A stretch of 34,118 bases of DNA from Fidelibacterota bacterium (GTDB lineage: Bacteria > Pseudomonadota > Alphaproteobacteria > Rhodospirillales > Rhodospirillaceae): the NCBI GenBank assembly GCA_947472795.1, contig CANJBL010000023.1, positions 1 to 34,118 of the forward strand, given 5' to 3'. The first letter of the stretch is position 1. Every line of letters begins with the position of its first letter. Below the pieces are notes generated by a model, which worked only from the letters and a program-made list of their open reading frames with translations, was not told the origin of the DNA and made no database searches. The translations under genes and the position numbers were made by a program. This document shows, piece by piece, positions 15,614-25,245 of the stretch.

Positions 15614-17239
15614 CTAATCCTGTTCCTCGCTCGTCAAGGATGTGTCCACCACAACCCCTTCGAAGGGGCGTAGGCACAGAAGCTTGGTGACGATCTCGCT
15701 GCTTCGCCCCCCGGTGGAGGATAGCAGCACATTGCCTGTGGGGAGGGGCGTATAGACGGTGGTGGCGGAAAAATTGAGGGCGACCGTGAGGCGCGTGCCG
15801 CCGTAAAGGCGCTCATAGACGAGGATATCGCCACGGCTTTCCACGGCGCCGTAATCGCCGAGCGATAGTGCAGGGCAGCGGCGGCGCAGCGCGATCAGAT
15901 CGCGGGTGAAGCGCAGCTGAGATGTGGCCATGGCTCGCTGGGTCTCGACATTCTTCTCGTCGCGGTCGACATTGAGAGGCAACCAGGAGGCACCGCTGGT
16001 GAACCCGGCTCGCTCCGTACTGTCCCAGGGCATGGGTGTGCGGACAGGATCGCGACCGAAGCCGAAGCCGGGCACGCGGCGCTCCCAAGGGTCTTGGACC
16101 AACTCAGGCGGTATGGGTACGTCTTCGAGGCCGAGTTCGTCTCCATAATAGAGTGTCGGTGTGCCGCGCAAAGTAAGGAGAAAAAGAGTTGCGAGCGCAG
16201 CGCTTTCGCGACCGACGCGGCTGGCGACGCGGGACCGATCGTGATTGCCGAGCACCCAATTGGGCCAGTTGCCCGGTTGAAGCAAACCTTCGTATTGCGC
16301 AATGAGATCGGCGAGGAAGGACGCTTTCCAAGCCGCGCCAATGAGATGGAAATTGAAGGGAAGGTGCGAGCCTGGCCGACCAGGCGTGCCGTAGTATGTC
16401 ACGACACGTTCCAAGGGCAGATAGACTTCGCCGATCAGGACGCGATCGTCATAGCTGTCGGTAATGCGCCGGAATCCGGCGATGACGTCGTGCACTTCCG
16501 GGCGATCCATCTGCCGCGTGCGCGCAAACGTCAGGGTCGGCGGCATGCCCGAGCGGAAGTCGGGATTGGGTGGATTGTCGGTGAAGCTTTCATCTTCGAT
16601 GAGATGTTGGATGGTATCGAGACGGAATCCATCGACCCCGCGCTTCAGCCAGAAGTGCAAAGCCTCGTACATGGCCGCACGCACATCGGGATGGCGCCAG
16701 TTGAGGTCTGGCTGTTGTGGCAGATAGGCGTGGTAATAATACTGGCTCGTGGCTTCGTCCTTGGTCCAGGCAGGTCCGCCGAATTCGCTGAGCCAGTTAT
16801 TCGGTGGTCCGCCATCGGAAGCGGGATCGCGCCAGATGAACCAGTCACGCTTGGGGTTAGTGCGCGAGGCACGACTTTCGTGGAACCACGGGTGTTGTTC
16901 GGAGGTGTGATTCGGGACGAAGTCCATGATCAGCTTCATGTCGCGGCGATGCGTCTCCGTCAGAAGGTGGTCGAAGTCTGCAAGCGACCCGAAGATCGGG
17001 TCAACGTCGGTATAGTCGGAGACGTCGTATCCGAAGTCCGCCATGGGCGAAGGATTGATAGGTGATAGCCAAATGGCATCCACGCCCAACCAACGCAGAT
17101 AGTCGAGACGCTGGATGATGCCGGCAAGATCGCCGATACCGTCGCCGTTGCTGTCCTGGAAGGAGCGCGGATAGATCTGATAGATCACGCCGCGCTGCCA
17201 CCACAACGCATCGACAGCAGTGCGCGACATGTCGTTCAT
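15614..17239 (-). CDS. GH13 alpha-glucosidase
   Basis: The 541-residue cytoplasmic-type enzyme (no signal peptide) hydrolyses alpha-glucosidic bonds of maltose, isomaltose-type or sucrose-like substrates. GH13 regions are in order: the start GVIYQIYPRSFQDSNGDGIGDL, DFVPNHTS (region I, 106-113), GFRLDTIQHL with nucleophile D208, LIGEVYLP with acid/base E271, and VLGNHDRSR with the transition-state D334. The small C-terminal beta domain is present. The ATG at 17239 overlaps the stop of the upstream hydrolase (ATGA), so the two are translationally coupled. The length is normal. The precise specificity cannot be read from sequence. No sugar transporter or regulator is adjacent. Confidence 0.92.
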   Translation of the reverse strand: MNDMSRTAVDALWWQRGVIYQIYPRSFQDSNGDGIGDLAGIIQRLDYLRWLGVDAIWLSPINPSPMADFGYDVSDYTDVDPIFGSLADFDHLLTETHRRDMKLIMDFVPNHTSEQHPWFHESRASRTNPKRDWFIWRDPASDGGPPNNWLSEFGGPAWTKDEATSQYYYHAYLPQQPDLNWRHPDVRAAMYEALHFWLKRGVDGFRLDTIQHLIEDESFTDNPPNPDFRSGMPPTLTFARTRQMDRPEVHDVIAGFRRITDSYDDRVLIGEVYLPLERVVTYYGTPGRPGSHLPFNFHLIGAAWKASFLADLIAQYEGLLQPGNWPNWVLGNHDRSRVASRVGRESAALATLFLLTLRGTPTLYYGDELGLEDVPIPPELVQDPWERRVPGFGFGRDPVRTPMPWDSTERAGFTSGASWLPLNVDRDEKNVETQRAMATSQLRFTRDLIALRRRCPALSLGDYGAVESRGDILVYERLYGGTRLTVALNFSATTVYTPLPTGNVLLSSTGGRSSEIVTKLLCLRPFEGVVVDTSLTSEEQD

Positions 17240-18240
17240 GAGGAGCGCCGCAGGCGCGTGGTGATGAAGGCCTTGATCGCCGCAAACCACGGCACGCGCA
17301 CGTCGTCGTGCTCCATAAAAAGTTCGTGGCGGGCTCCGGGAAAATCTACCAGCTGGCAATCTGGCAGGGTTTGCGCTGCCTTGCGATGCGCGCGGGCATC
17401 AACGAAGAAATCCTGGCCAGCGCTGCCAAGCAGGATCGGCGTCGATATGCCGGCAAGAAATGCGGGCGTTTTCAAGCGCGCTGTCAGCGCAAAAGCCGCA
17501 TGCAACCACGCAAAAGTAGCCCCATCCATACGCAGACGGGGATGCGTCTCGAACCATTCTCGCAGGACGGTACAGCGCTCAGGATCGTGGGAGGTGCGGC
17601 TGTTGGCTGGAGTCAGCTCGGCATTATAGTGCCAGGCGCCAGCGCCGGGGACGAAGCAGCTGCCGGCACGCACCGCCATCATCGCCCGCGCCAGAATGCG
17701 GGCCACGAAGACAGGGACAGGCCCTGTTTCCACTTCGATCATTGGCGCCGACAAGACTGCCGCGTCCACAAGCTTCGGGTCTTTGTGCAAGGCAAGCAAA
17801 GCGATGGCTCCGCCCATGGAATGCGCGATGAGAAGACGCGGGCGTTCGCGCGACGTCATTTTGGCAATGAAGGCGGAGAGGTCGGCGGCATCCTGCTCAA
17901 AGGTCCGACCACGCGCCGCAGAAGTGGAGTCGTGGTCGGAGCCGCGATCTGAACCGCCTTGGCCTCGCCAATCCACGCAGAAGACCGCAAGCCCCATGGT
18001 GGCGAGGTCGCGTACGGTCTCGAAATATTTCTCGATGCATTCGGAATAGCCGCCGACAACGACGCATTGGCCCCAGGCTTCCTGTGGAGTGAGGCGCGCC
18101 CAGCGCAAGCTGGCGCCATCGTTCGCGGCAAATCGGCTCCATTGCAAGCCAGCGGGCTCGAGGAACTTGGCCGACAAGGACGGCGGCGAGGACAAAAGCG
18201 GGACGGGGGCGATGGTGTTCATGGCGGTGGCTGCAGCCAT
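17236..18240 (-). CDS. Alpha/beta hydrolase, monoglyceride lipase/lysophospholipase-like
   Basis: The 334-residue serine hydrolase of the Hydrolase_4 group has the oxyanion-region segment VVVGGYSECIEKYFETVRDL, FCVDWRGQGGSDR, the nucleophile elbow IAHSMGGAIAL with S141, the acid region ILLGSAGQDFFVD, and the catalytic His in GARHELFME. Such enzymes cleave monoacylglycerols or lysophospholipids; bacterial annotations often call them PldB-like. The start is uncertain: I use the ATG at 18240, with another at 18222. A longer frame to 18393 would run over the lysK promoter region. The gene ends in a 4-base overlap with the alpha-glucosidase, an odd pairing of a lipid esterase with a sugar hydrolase. 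Confidence 0.85.
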   Translation of the reverse strand: MAAATAMNTIAPVPLLSSPPSLSAKFLEPAGLQWSRFAANDGASLRWARLTPQEAWGQCVVVGGYSECIEKYFETVRDLATMGLAVFCVDWRGQGGSDRGSDHDSTSAARGRTFEQDAADLSAFIAKMTSRERPRLLIAHSMGGAIALLALHKDPKLVDAAVLSAPMIEVETGPVPVFVARILARAMMAVRAGSCFVPGAGAWHYNAELTPANSRTSHDPERCTVLREWFETHPRLRMDGATFAWLHAAFALTARLKTPAFLAGISTPILLGSAGQDFFVDARAHRKAAQTLPDCQLVDFPGARHELFMEHDDVRVPWFAAIKAFITTRLRRSS

Positions 18241-18349
18241 ATGCAATTTAACCCACCCGGCGGGGGTAAACTGCGAAAGTTCTAAGACAGATGGACGCTG
18301 CTTTGCACCTGTTCTGCACGTGGTTTTTGGATGGCGAGGACCCTTCAGC

Positions 18350-18378
18350 TTGACCGCGGGGGGCGGCGCCCCTAGCTT
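18350..18378 (+). promoter_or_regulatory. Candidate lysK promoter
   Basis: TTGACC (18350-18355), a 17-base spacer and TAGCTT (18373-18378) lie 38 bases before the lysK ATG. The spacer contains a small palindrome, GGGGC-GGC-GCCCC. The -10 is a weak match, so this is a candidate only. Confidence 0.4.
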
Positions 18379-18416
18379 GCCGGTGCGACCCACTTCTTAA
18401 GGACTGTAGCTGTTTT

Positions 18417-20012
18417 ATGACCGATCTCGCCGCTCTTGCCCGTCACAGCAATGCCTGGCCCTTTGCCGAAGCCCGTGCCCTGTGGGATGAGCGCCTGAAA
18501 GACAAAGTGCCCGAGAAAGGCTACGTCCTGTTTGAAACCGGGTATGGCCCATCGGGCTTGCCGCATATCGGCACCTTCGGCGAAGTGGTGCGCACGACCA
18601 TGGTGCGCCGGGCTTTTGAAGCGTCGTATCCCGACGTGCCGACCAAGTTGTTCGCCTTTTCCGACGATATGGACGGCCTGCGCAAGGTTCCGGAGAACGT
18701 GCCGAACAAGGAGATGATGGCAGCGCATCTCGGCAAGCCGCTAACGGTCATTCCGGATCCTTTCGGCACGCACGAGAGCTTTGGCCATCACAATAACGCG
18801 CGCCTGCGCGCTTTCCTGGATTCTTTCGGCTTTGACTACGAGTTCAAGAGTTCGACGACGGCATATAAGAGCGGCGCCTTCGACAAGGCGCTACGCCGTG
18901 TGCTGGAAAAGTATGACGAAGTCATCGAGGTCATTCTACCGACCCTGGGGCCGGAGCGCCGAGCGACCTATTCGCCTTTCCTGCCCGTGGATGCGAAAAC
19001 GGGTGTGGTGCTGCAGGTACCCATTGTGGCGCGCGATGTTGCGGCGGGCACCGTGACGTACAAAGACGATACCGGGAAGGACGTGACCGTTCCCGTCACC
19101 GGCGGGCACTGCAAACTGCAATGGAAGTGCGACTGGGCTATGCGCTGGTATGCGCTGGATGTCGATTACGAAATGTCCGGTAAGGACTTGATCGATTCCG
19201 TGAAGCTCTCGGGCCGCATCTGCCGCATTCTGGGCGGCACGCCGCCGACCAATTTGACGTACGAGCTGTTCCTCGACGAAGGCGGGCAGAAGATCTCGAA
19301 GTCCAAAGGTAACGGGCTTTCGGTGGAAGACTGGCTGAAATATGCGCCGCCGGAGAGCTTGGCGTTGTACATGTTCCAGAAGCCCAAGACCGCGAAGCGC
19401 CTGTTCTTCGACGTGATTCCCAAGGCCGTGGACGAATACCTGGACTTCCTGTCCAAGTTTCCCGGCGAAGCGGATGAGGCAAAGCTCAACAACCCCGCAT
19501 GGCACATTCACCATGGAAAGCCGGTAGCGGAAGATGTGCCGCTGACTTTCGGTATCCTTCTGAACCTTGCCGCCGTTTGTAACGCCGAAAATCCGGCGGT
19601 GTTGTGGCAATACATCTCGCGCTACAAGCCGGAAGCCAGCCCGGCGACTGCGCCCTTGCTCGACCGGTTGGTTAAGCATGCTGTCGCTTATTATCAAGAC
19701 TTTGTAAAACCGGCGAAGGTTTATAAGAAGATTGCACCCGAGCAGATGCCAGCTTTCCAGGAACTGCGCGTGGAATTGGCATCCTTCACCCAAGCGCCGA
19801 CGCCGGAAAATCTACAGACGCTGGTGTTCGAGGTGGGCAAGCATCACCCGACGATGTTCGTGAGTCTGCGTGACTGGTTCCAGGCGCTCTACCAGGTCCT
19901 GCTGGGACAGGACCAAGGTCCTCGCATGGGTTCTTTCATTGCCTTGTACGGTGTGAAAGAGACGATCGCCCTGCTCGACCGGGCTATTGCGGGTGAAAAT
20001 CTGGCGGTTTAG
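18417..20012 (+). CDS. lysK: Class I lysyl-tRNA synthetase
   Basis: The 531-residue enzyme charges tRNA-Lys. It is the class I (Rossmann-fold) form found in archaea, spirochaetes and most alphaproteobacteria, not the class II LysS. The HIGH-type motif is [12 protein letters not shown] (45-56) and the KMSKS-type motif is KISKS (292-296) in [14 protein letters not shown]. The alpha-helical anticodon-binding region fills the C-terminal third. [12 protein letters not shown] (233-244) belongs to the class I LysRS core. No class II copy is seen here. The length is normal. An AAGGAC lies 18 bases before the ATG, too far for a good Shine-Dalgarno, but the N-terminus aligns with family expectations. 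Confidence 0.96.
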   Translation: MTDLAALARHSNAWPFAEARALWDERLKDKVPEKGYVLFETGYGPSGLPHIGTFGEVVRTTMVRRAFEASYPDVPTKLFAFSDDMDGLRKVPENVPNKEMMAAHLGKPLTVIPDPFGTHESFGHHNNARLRAFLDSFGFDYEFKSSTTAYKSGAFDKALRRVLEKYDEVIEVILPTLGPERRATYSPFLPVDAKTGVVLQVPIVARDVAAGTVTYKDDTGKDVTVPVTGGHCKLQWKCDWAMRWYALDVDYEMSGKDLIDSVKLSGRICRILGGTPPTNLTYELFLDEGGQKISKSKGNGLSVEDWLKYAPPESLALYMFQKPKTAKRLFFDVIPKAVDEYLDFLSKFPGEADEAKLNNPAWHIHHGKPVAEDVPLTFGILLNLAAVCNAENPAVLWQYISRYKPEASPATAPLLDRLVKHAVAYYQDFVKPAKVYKKIAPEQMPAFQELRVELASFTQAPTPENLQTLVFEVGKHHPTMFVSLRDWFQALYQVLLGQDQGPRMGSFIALYGVKETIALLDRAIAGENLAV

Positions 20013-20057
20013 TAAGCGCTTCTGCTATCGCAAGGGGCCCCCATAAAAATTCTTCAC

Positions 20058-20085
20058 TTGAAAAGGTCACGGGGGTGGCTAGCCT
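20058..20085 (+). promoter_or_regulatory. Candidate promoter of the ABC exporter operon
   Basis: TTGAAA (20058-20063), a 16-base spacer and TAGCCT (20080-20085) lie 21 bases before the start codon. The -10 resembles that proposed for lysK (TAGCTT). The evidence is positional and weak. Confidence 0.4.
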
Positions 20086-20106
20086 TGCTTCTCTCTCGGG
20101 GTGCCC

Positions 20107-21036
20107 ATGTCCAGCATTGTTTCGATTTCCAATCTCACAAAAAAGTATTCATCGGGTTTGCAGGCGCTCTCGGGCGTCAGCCTCGATATCCGGCGTGGCG
20201 AGATCTTTGCGCTGCTGGGTCCGAACGGCGCGGGCAAGACCACGCTCATCAACATCATCTGCGGGATTGTCACTGGCAGTTCCGGCACTGTGACTGTTGA
20301 TAGTCATGATATCCGCACCGCCTATCGCGCCGCGCGCTCGAAGATCGGCCTCGTGCCGCAGGAGCTTTCGACCGATGCCTTCGTCAGTGTGCACGAAGCG
20401 GTCAGGTTTAGCCGCGGGCTCTTCGGCCGTCCGCCCAATGCTGACTATGTTGAGAAGACGCTGCGCGACCTGTCGCTCTGGGATAAGCGCGATTCCAAGA
20501 TTCGCACACTCTCAGGCGGCATGAAACGCCGTCTGATGATCGCCAAAGCGCTGTCGCACGAGCCGCAAATCCTGTTCCTGGACGAGCCTACAGCGGGGGT
20601 CGATGTGGAGCTGCGCCGCGACATGTGGGCGATGGTGCGCGGGCTGCGGGAACAAGGCGTTACCATCATTCTTACCACCCACTACATCGAAGAAGCCGAG
20701 GAAATGGCCGACCGTATTGGGGTGATCAACAAAGGCGCGTTGATCGTGGTGGAGGAGAAGAGCGTCTTGATGAAGAAGCTCGGCAAGAAGGAGCTGACAC
20801 TCAACTTGCAGGAGCCGCTCGCCCAAGTGCCGACAGGACTTGCCGCGTGGAATTTGACGCTCAAAGCCGATGGTCACGAGTTGCATTACACCTTCGATGC
20901 CAATGCCGAGAGCGGCAGTGTGTCGGAGTTGCTGCGCCGCCTTGGAGAACTGGGCATTGGTTTCAAGGACCTCAATACCTCGCAAAGCTCGCTGGAAGAA
21001 ATTTTCGTGAGCCTCGTGCATGGCGGAGGCCAGTAA
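20107..21036 (+). CDS. ABC-2 type exporter, ATP-binding subunit
   Basis: The 309-residue nucleotide-binding protein has Walker A GPNGAGKT (38-45), the Q-loop in GLVPQELS, the signature [15 protein letters not shown], Walker [13 protein letters not shown] and the H-loop histidine in [11 protein letters not shown]-terminal extension of about 80 residues ([10 protein letters not shown] ... LEEIFVSLV) is typical of the DrrA/CcmA/YadG group. It pairs with the permease whose ATG overlaps its TAA (TAATG). The exported substrate is unknown; YadGH-like pairs move drugs or lipids/polysaccharides. The ATG at 20107 has GGGG at proper spacing. A GTG two codons upstream (20101) is an alternative. Confidence 0.93.
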   Translation: MSSIVSISNLTKKYSSGLQALSGVSLDIRRGEIFALLGPNGAGKTTLINIICGIVTGSSGTVTVDSHDIRTAYRAARSKIGLVPQELSTDAFVSVHEAVRFSRGLFGRPPNADYVEKTLRDLSLWDKRDSKIRTLSGGMKRRLMIAKALSHEPQILFLDEPTAGVDVELRRDMWAMVRGLREQGVTIILTTHYIEEAEEMADRIGVINKGALIVVEEKSVLMKKLGKKELTLNLQEPLAQVPTGLAAWNLTLKADGHELHYTFDANAESGSVSELLRRLGELGIGFKDLNTSQSSLEEIFVSLVHGGGQ

Positions 21037-21797
21037 TGAACATCCACGGCATTGTTGCGATCTATAAGTTCGAATTGTCGCGGTTCATGCGTACGATCTG
21101 GCAGAGCCTGGCCACGCCCGTAATCACCACATCGCTGTACTTCGTGGTTTTCGGCTCGGCCATCGGCGGACGCATGCCGGAGATCAACGGCGTGCCGTAC
21201 GCGTCGTTCATCGTGCCTGGCCTCATGATGATGACGCTGTTCACGGAAAGCATTTTCAACGGCTCGTTCGGGATCTACTTCCCCAAGTTCACGGGAACCA
21301 TCTACGAGTTGTTGTCGGCCCCGATTTCGTCGTCTGAGGCGGTCTTGGCCTATGTGGGCGCGGCGGCGACCAAGTCGGTCATCCTGGGGCTCGTGATCCT
21401 GACGACAGCATCACTCTTTGTGCCGCTTCATATCGTGCACCCGTTTCTGATGGTGGCCTTCCTGCTGCTGATCGCGGCGACCTTCAGCCTGTTCGGTTTC
21501 ATCCTGGGCATTTGGGCTAACAGCTTCGAGCAGTTGAACGTTGTGCCGATGCTGGTGATGACGCCGCTGACCTTCCTGGGCGGCGCGTTCTATTCCCTCG
21601 AGATGCTGCCGCCCTTGTGGCGTACGGTGACGCTGTTCAATCCCGTGGTCTATATCATCAACTGTTTCCGCTGGAGCTTCTTTGGCCATTCGGATGTGAA
21701 CGTAGCCGCGAGCTTGGGGCTGACCCTGGCGTTCTTCTGCATATGCCTTTTGGTGGTGGCGACTATCTTCCGTACCGGCTATCGCCTTAAGAACTAG
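21036..21797 (+). CDS. ABC-2 type exporter, permease subunit
   Basis: The 253-residue inner-membrane protein has about six transmembrane helices and the ABC-2 family pattern: [25 protein letters not shown] (amphipathic start), [24 protein letters not shown], then [15 protein letters not shown] and the conserved [32 protein letters not shown]. It forms the dimeric channel for the ATPase encoded just before it, and GGAGG precedes its ATG. Its TAG shares the palindrome CTAG with the stop of the convergent fatty-acyl-AMP ligase gene, so the two transcription units meet with no space between them. Confidence 0.92.
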   Translation: MNIHGIVAIYKFELSRFMRTIWQSLATPVITTSLYFVVFGSAIGGRMPEINGVPYASFIVPGLMMMTLFTESIFNGSFGIYFPKFTGTIYELLSAPISSSEAVLAYVGAAATKSVILGLVILTTASLFVPLHIVHPFLMVAFLLLIAATFSLFGFILGIWANSFEQLNVVPMLVMTPLTFLGGAFYSLEMLPPLWRTVTLFNPVVYIINCFRWSFFGHSDVNVAASLGLTLAFFCICLLVVATIFRTGYRLKN

Positions 21798-24622
21798 CGC
21801 GTCAGCAGATATTTCAGCAGCGTATCGCCGTTGTGACGTCCCATGTGGACGCCATCGAAGTAGTCATCGACATTGCCACCAAAATCCGCGGGCGTTGCAA
21901 AGCTATGCAGGCTGAGCCCGGGCGCCCCCAATTTGGCGATGTGATCGACGAGGGCCTGCTGCGTTTCGAAATAGGGGGTCTGTTCCTTTAGCCGCGCGAT
22001 CACGAGCGGATGAAGCGGATTGGTATAGACGGACATTTTGCACCCTGCATCGGCCGCAAGCGCCACCAACCTCTCGAAGTACTGAAGCCGCTGAGGATGC
22101 AGGTGTGTAAGGTCCTTGCAGGCCAGGAATTGCTGCGTCCATTTGGCTTCAAGGTCGGCCCCGGTGTAGTGCAGCGCAGGCATACTCTTCACGTCGCGGC
22201 GAAAGAGCTTGATGACATCGCCGTCGCGGGGATCGAACGCCAGGTCAATGTCCCACGCGCCATAACGCACCTGTGCCCGTTTGGCGATATCAGCGTTCTT
22301 TTCGCCGTCGCCTTCCAGAGTGAGTGAACCTTCGCCGCGCTGATCGACGGCATCAAGCAGCGAAAAGAGCGTGGGCGATTTCACCAGGCGCAGGTCGATA
22401 GGAAGCAACGGCGAAAATTGAATGGGATCGAGACCGACAATAAGACGCTCCACCGGCGTCCGGTTGGTTTGGAGGAAGAGCTTCACCATGCAATAGAGTT
22501 CTTCGGCGCGCACACTGGCGACGGTGAACTGGAAAGCCTTTAACCCGAACCGCGCGGCGTGCTTTGCGCGGACGAGGTAAGCGCGCGAGGAGCCGGCGAT
22601 CAAAGTATCGAAGTCGCGGGGTCCTTCCAGGACATAGTTGGCCTTCACCTGCCGATCGATCACCAGCTCGAACGCCGGGCGCGAAGGAGGGGCGTGTTCG
22701 CTGGACATCAGACGCACGATGGACGCAATGCTATCGAAGCAATCGTAGCCCACGTCCTCGGGCGCTGGGACGGGCTTTTTGAATGTGGTCTCCAGAGCCA
22801 GCAGCAGATTGGTGAGGGCGAGGGAGTCGATGATGCCAGCCGTGACCAAAGGATCGTCCGCGCCTTCAACCCACGTGCCGGACGCCTGGAAGATGCATTC
22901 ACGCACCAGATCGGACGGGTCGGACGGGTCTATCTTCCTAGCCGTGGCGGCTTGCTGGCGCAGTTCCAGGTAGCGGTCGCGGTTGCGCCCGCGCGCCATT
23001 TTTCCGGAAGTCGATTTCGCCAGCCATCCCGCCTCTACAATGCGGACGTCGGCAAGATTGATATCGAAGCGGTTGGTGACGGCCTGCGCGATCATCTGGG
23101 CGGTCTTGCGGGCGGTTATACCGGAGTCGGGTTTCAACTCGGCCAGCACCACCACGTTTTCCGTGCCTTTCGCATCATCCGTGATGCCGAAGGCAACGCA
23201 GCGCCCATCCGCGACGAAAAGCAGGTCACCGACTATGGCCTCAATATCCTGCGGATAGATGTTACGCCCCGCCGTGATGATGAGGTCTTTGATGCGGCCG
23301 GTGACAAAAAGCTCGCCGTCGCTGAGATAGCCCAAATCACCCGTGTGCAGGAGATTACCCGCTATTGCGCTGGCCGTGGCCTCGGGGTTTTTGAAATAGC
23401 CGCCCATGCGCGAGGGGCTGCGCACGGCGATTTCGCCTACGTGTTGGTCGGGGAGCGCTGCGCCGGAGTTATCCAGGATGACGACATCCGTACCGGAAAG
23501 TGCGTGACCGGAAGAAACCATGGCATGTGGGCCCGGTTTCACCGCAGCGCCAGTCGTAAGTGCGGCGCGGTCGATATGATCGACCTTCAAAGAATGACCA
23601 AAGCCGGCGGACGTTACGGCGAATGTGGTTTCCGCCATGGCGTACGACGCGGCCAGCGCTTCCGCTTTGAGTCCATAAGGAGCCAGTGCTTTGAGGAAGA
23701 TGTCATGGCTCGTCGCCGAAACAGGTTCGGAGCAATTCACAACACCGCGCACGCGAGAAAGATCCAAACCCGTCACATCACCCCGTTGAAGGGATTGCGC
23801 AAGGAAGTTGTACGCAAAATTTGGCAGCCAGCAGAGTGTGCCGCCATACCGCGAAAGAGCGTTCAGCAGCATCAAGGGGCTCTTCACCCAATCGAAGGGC
23901 GACATCACGGTGATTTGCGTGCCGGTGAGCAGAGGCATCATCAAGCAAGTGATGAGCCCCATGTCATGGTAGTAGGGCAGCCAGCTCACAATGTGATCGT
24001 CGTCGGCGAGCTTGATTTCGCGCGCGTAGGCATCCACCTGCGAGAGCAACTGCGCCTGCGAGATGGTCACGCCCTTCTTTGTGCCGGTTGTGCCTGAACT
24101 GTATTGAATAAACAGGATCGGGTTGTCGGTGTTGACAACCTGCGGCAACGTCTTGGGCACTTCGATGTCGTCGAAGCTGGCGACGCGCCGGCCAATGGAG
24201 GCGCTGAGATACGAGCAATAGGCGGGATCGCCGACGATGAGAGCCGGCTCGGCATTTTCGATCAGCGGCAGCAGGGTGCGTCCAAAATCGCTGACCGATA
24301 ATTTGGGAGAGGGGTGCGCGGAGACGATGGGAATGCGCCCCGTCAGCAAAGCGCCGGCTTCGGCAAAGAAGACGTCCCTGGGATTGGATAGAACGAAGAT
24401 GACCGTACCGCCCACGGGCACATTGTGCCGATCGAAGAGGCTGGCCGTGACCATTGCCTGTAGGAAGAAGTCGCGGTACGTGAACACCTCTTCGCGCATC
24501 TTGCCATCGATGATGCGCAAGAACGGCCTATCGCCGCGCGTGCGCAGCTGCGCAAGGATGCGCGCGGCAACACTATCGGGCGTGATCTGGGCGGAATTGG
24601 TCTGTGAGGTCAGGGGCGCCAT
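21794..24622 (-). CDS. Three-domain fatty-acyl-AMP ligase / acyl carrier / SGNH-like protein
   Basis: The 942 residues form three parts. Residues 1-555 are an acyl-adenylating enzyme: [14 protein letters not shown] (171-184), [12 protein letters not shown], the FAAL-type segment [17 protein letters not shown] (257-273), [29 protein letters not shown] and catalytic K541 in [15 protein letters not shown] is typical of FAALs, which load fatty acids on carriers rather than on CoA. Residues 570-640 are an acyl carrier domain with the phosphopantetheine serine S600 in GIIDSLAL. Residues 660-942 look like an SGNH-fold hydrolase/transferase: LIAGSSRAY (nucleophile candidate S678 or S679), YTNPLHP, and the end [10 protein letters not shown] with a D-x-x-H dyad (D923, H926). 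No signal peptide or membrane segment is seen, so it is cytosolic. It is the last gene of the fatty-acid operon, 68 bases after the thioesterase. The first two domains are sure; the third is a motif-level call. Confidence 0.85.
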   Translation of the reverse strand: MAPLTSQTNSAQITPDSVAARILAQLRTRGDRPFLRIIDGKMREEVFTYRDFFLQAMVTASLFDRHNVPVGGTVIFVLSNPRDVFFAEAGALLTGRIPIVSAHPSPKLSVSDFGRTLLPLIENAEPALIVGDPAYCSYLSASIGRRVASFDDIEVPKTLPQVVNTDNPILFIQYSSGTTGTKKGVTISQAQLLSQVDAYAREIKLADDDHIVSWLPYYHDMGLITCLMMPLLTGTQITVMSPFDWVKSPLMLLNALSRYGGTLCWLPNFAYNFLAQSLQRGDVTGLDLSRVRGVVNCSEPVSATSHDIFLKALAPYGLKAEALAASYAMAETTFAVTSAGFGHSLKVDHIDRAALTTGAAVKPGPHAMVSSGHALSGTDVVILDNSGAALPDQHVGEIAVRSPSRMGGYFKNPEATASAIAGNLLHTGDLGYLSDGELFVTGRIKDLIITAGRNIYPQDIEAIVGDLLFVADGRCVAFGITDDAKGTENVVVLAELKPDSGITARKTAQMIAQAVTNRFDINLADVRIVEAGWLAKSTSGKMARGRNRDRYLELRQQAATARKIDPSDPSDLVRECIFQASGTWVEGADDPLVTAGIIDSLALTNLLLALETTFKKPVPAPEDVGYDCFDSIASIVRLMSSEHAPPSRPAFELVIDRQVKANYVLEGPRDFDTLIAGSSRAYLVRAKHAARFGLKAFQFTVASVRAEELYCMVKLFLQTNRTPVERLIVGLDPIQFSPLLPIDLRLVKSPTLFSLLDAVDQRGEGSLTLEGDGEKNADIAKRAQVRYGAWDIDLAFDPRDGDVIKLFRRDVKSMPALHYTGADLEAKWTQQFLACKDLTHLHPQRLQYFERLVALAADAGCKMSVYTNPLHPLVIARLKEQTPYFETQQALVDHIAKLGAPGLSLHSFATPADFGGNVDDYFDGVHMGRHNGDTLLKYLLTR

Positions 24623-24690
24623 CGCGAACCGTAGGATTGATGATGAAAACTACGGCCCGGCAGTTAATAAAAAACTTACCTTTGCGACGG

Positions 24691-25224
24691 CTAAACCTTC
24701 AATGCGGCGTCCAGGGCATCTTTCTTGGCCAGCGCGTCCGTAAACGGCGGTTTTTCGCCCGCGTAGCCCATGATGGCCAACAGTTTTTCAACGGGCAGGC
24801 GGCCCTCCTTGCCGATGAAAGTGACCTTCATCAGCGCAATGGAGGCGACTTCGGTACCCACTAAGATCTTCTGCTCCAGGTAGATCCAGCGATCGTCCCA
24901 GGACACGATGCGAGCTGTGACATCGAAGCGCTGAAAAACCCTGATGGGCCGACGAAAGCGGATGGTAAGCGAAGCCACGACAGGCCCAAGCCCAGCCGCG
25001 CGCAGGCGCGCCCAGGCACCGTTGCGGATCATGAAATCCACGCGCGAGAGGTCCATAAAGCTGGAATAGCGGCTGTTGGTCATGTGCATGTTGAGATCGA
25101 GATCCCAAGGCATGCAGCGAAAGAAGATGTGATTCTCACCCGCCATGTCGCGCCGGCCGGACACCGTGCGCGCGCCGAGATAGGCCGCCGCCATCATCCA
25201 CAGAAAGCGGAGAATGAGGTTCAT
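24691..25224 (-). CDS. Hotdog-fold acyl-CoA thioesterase, THEM6-like
   Basis: The 177-residue protein has a short hydrophobic N-terminus (NLILRFLWMMAAAYLGA), then a single hotdog (4HBT-type) domain. The order is FFRCMPWDLDLNMHMTNSRYSSFMDLSRVDFM (33-64, with the catalytic-region Asp residues and the N of the hotdog helix), then VASLTIRFRRPIRVFQRFDVTARIVSWDDRWIYLEQKI and the closing strand EVASIALMKVTFIGKEGR. Family members are poorly characterised but are taken to hydrolyse acyl-thioesters. Here it lies between acyl-CoA dehydrogenase and the acyl-AMP ligase, so it could release free acids from CoA for the ligase. It starts 21 bases after the dehydrogenase stop. Confidence 0.85.
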   Translation of the reverse strand: MNLILRFLWMMAAAYLGARTVSGRRDMAGENHIFFRCMPWDLDLNMHMTNSRYSSFMDLSRVDFMIRNGAWARLRAAGLGPVVASLTIRFRRPIRVFQRFDVTARIVSWDDRWIYLEQKILVGTEVASIALMKVTFIGKEGRLPVEKLLAIMGYAGEKPPFTDALAKKDALDAALKV

Positions 25225-25245
25225 GGGTAGGGTGGGACGCGGCCG

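Noticed and set aside
18241-18416. N-terminal extension of the alpha/beta hydrolase up to 18393
   Set aside because: The added residues are low-complexity, carry no signal peptide and cover the probable lysK promoter. An ATG at 18240 fits the fold better.
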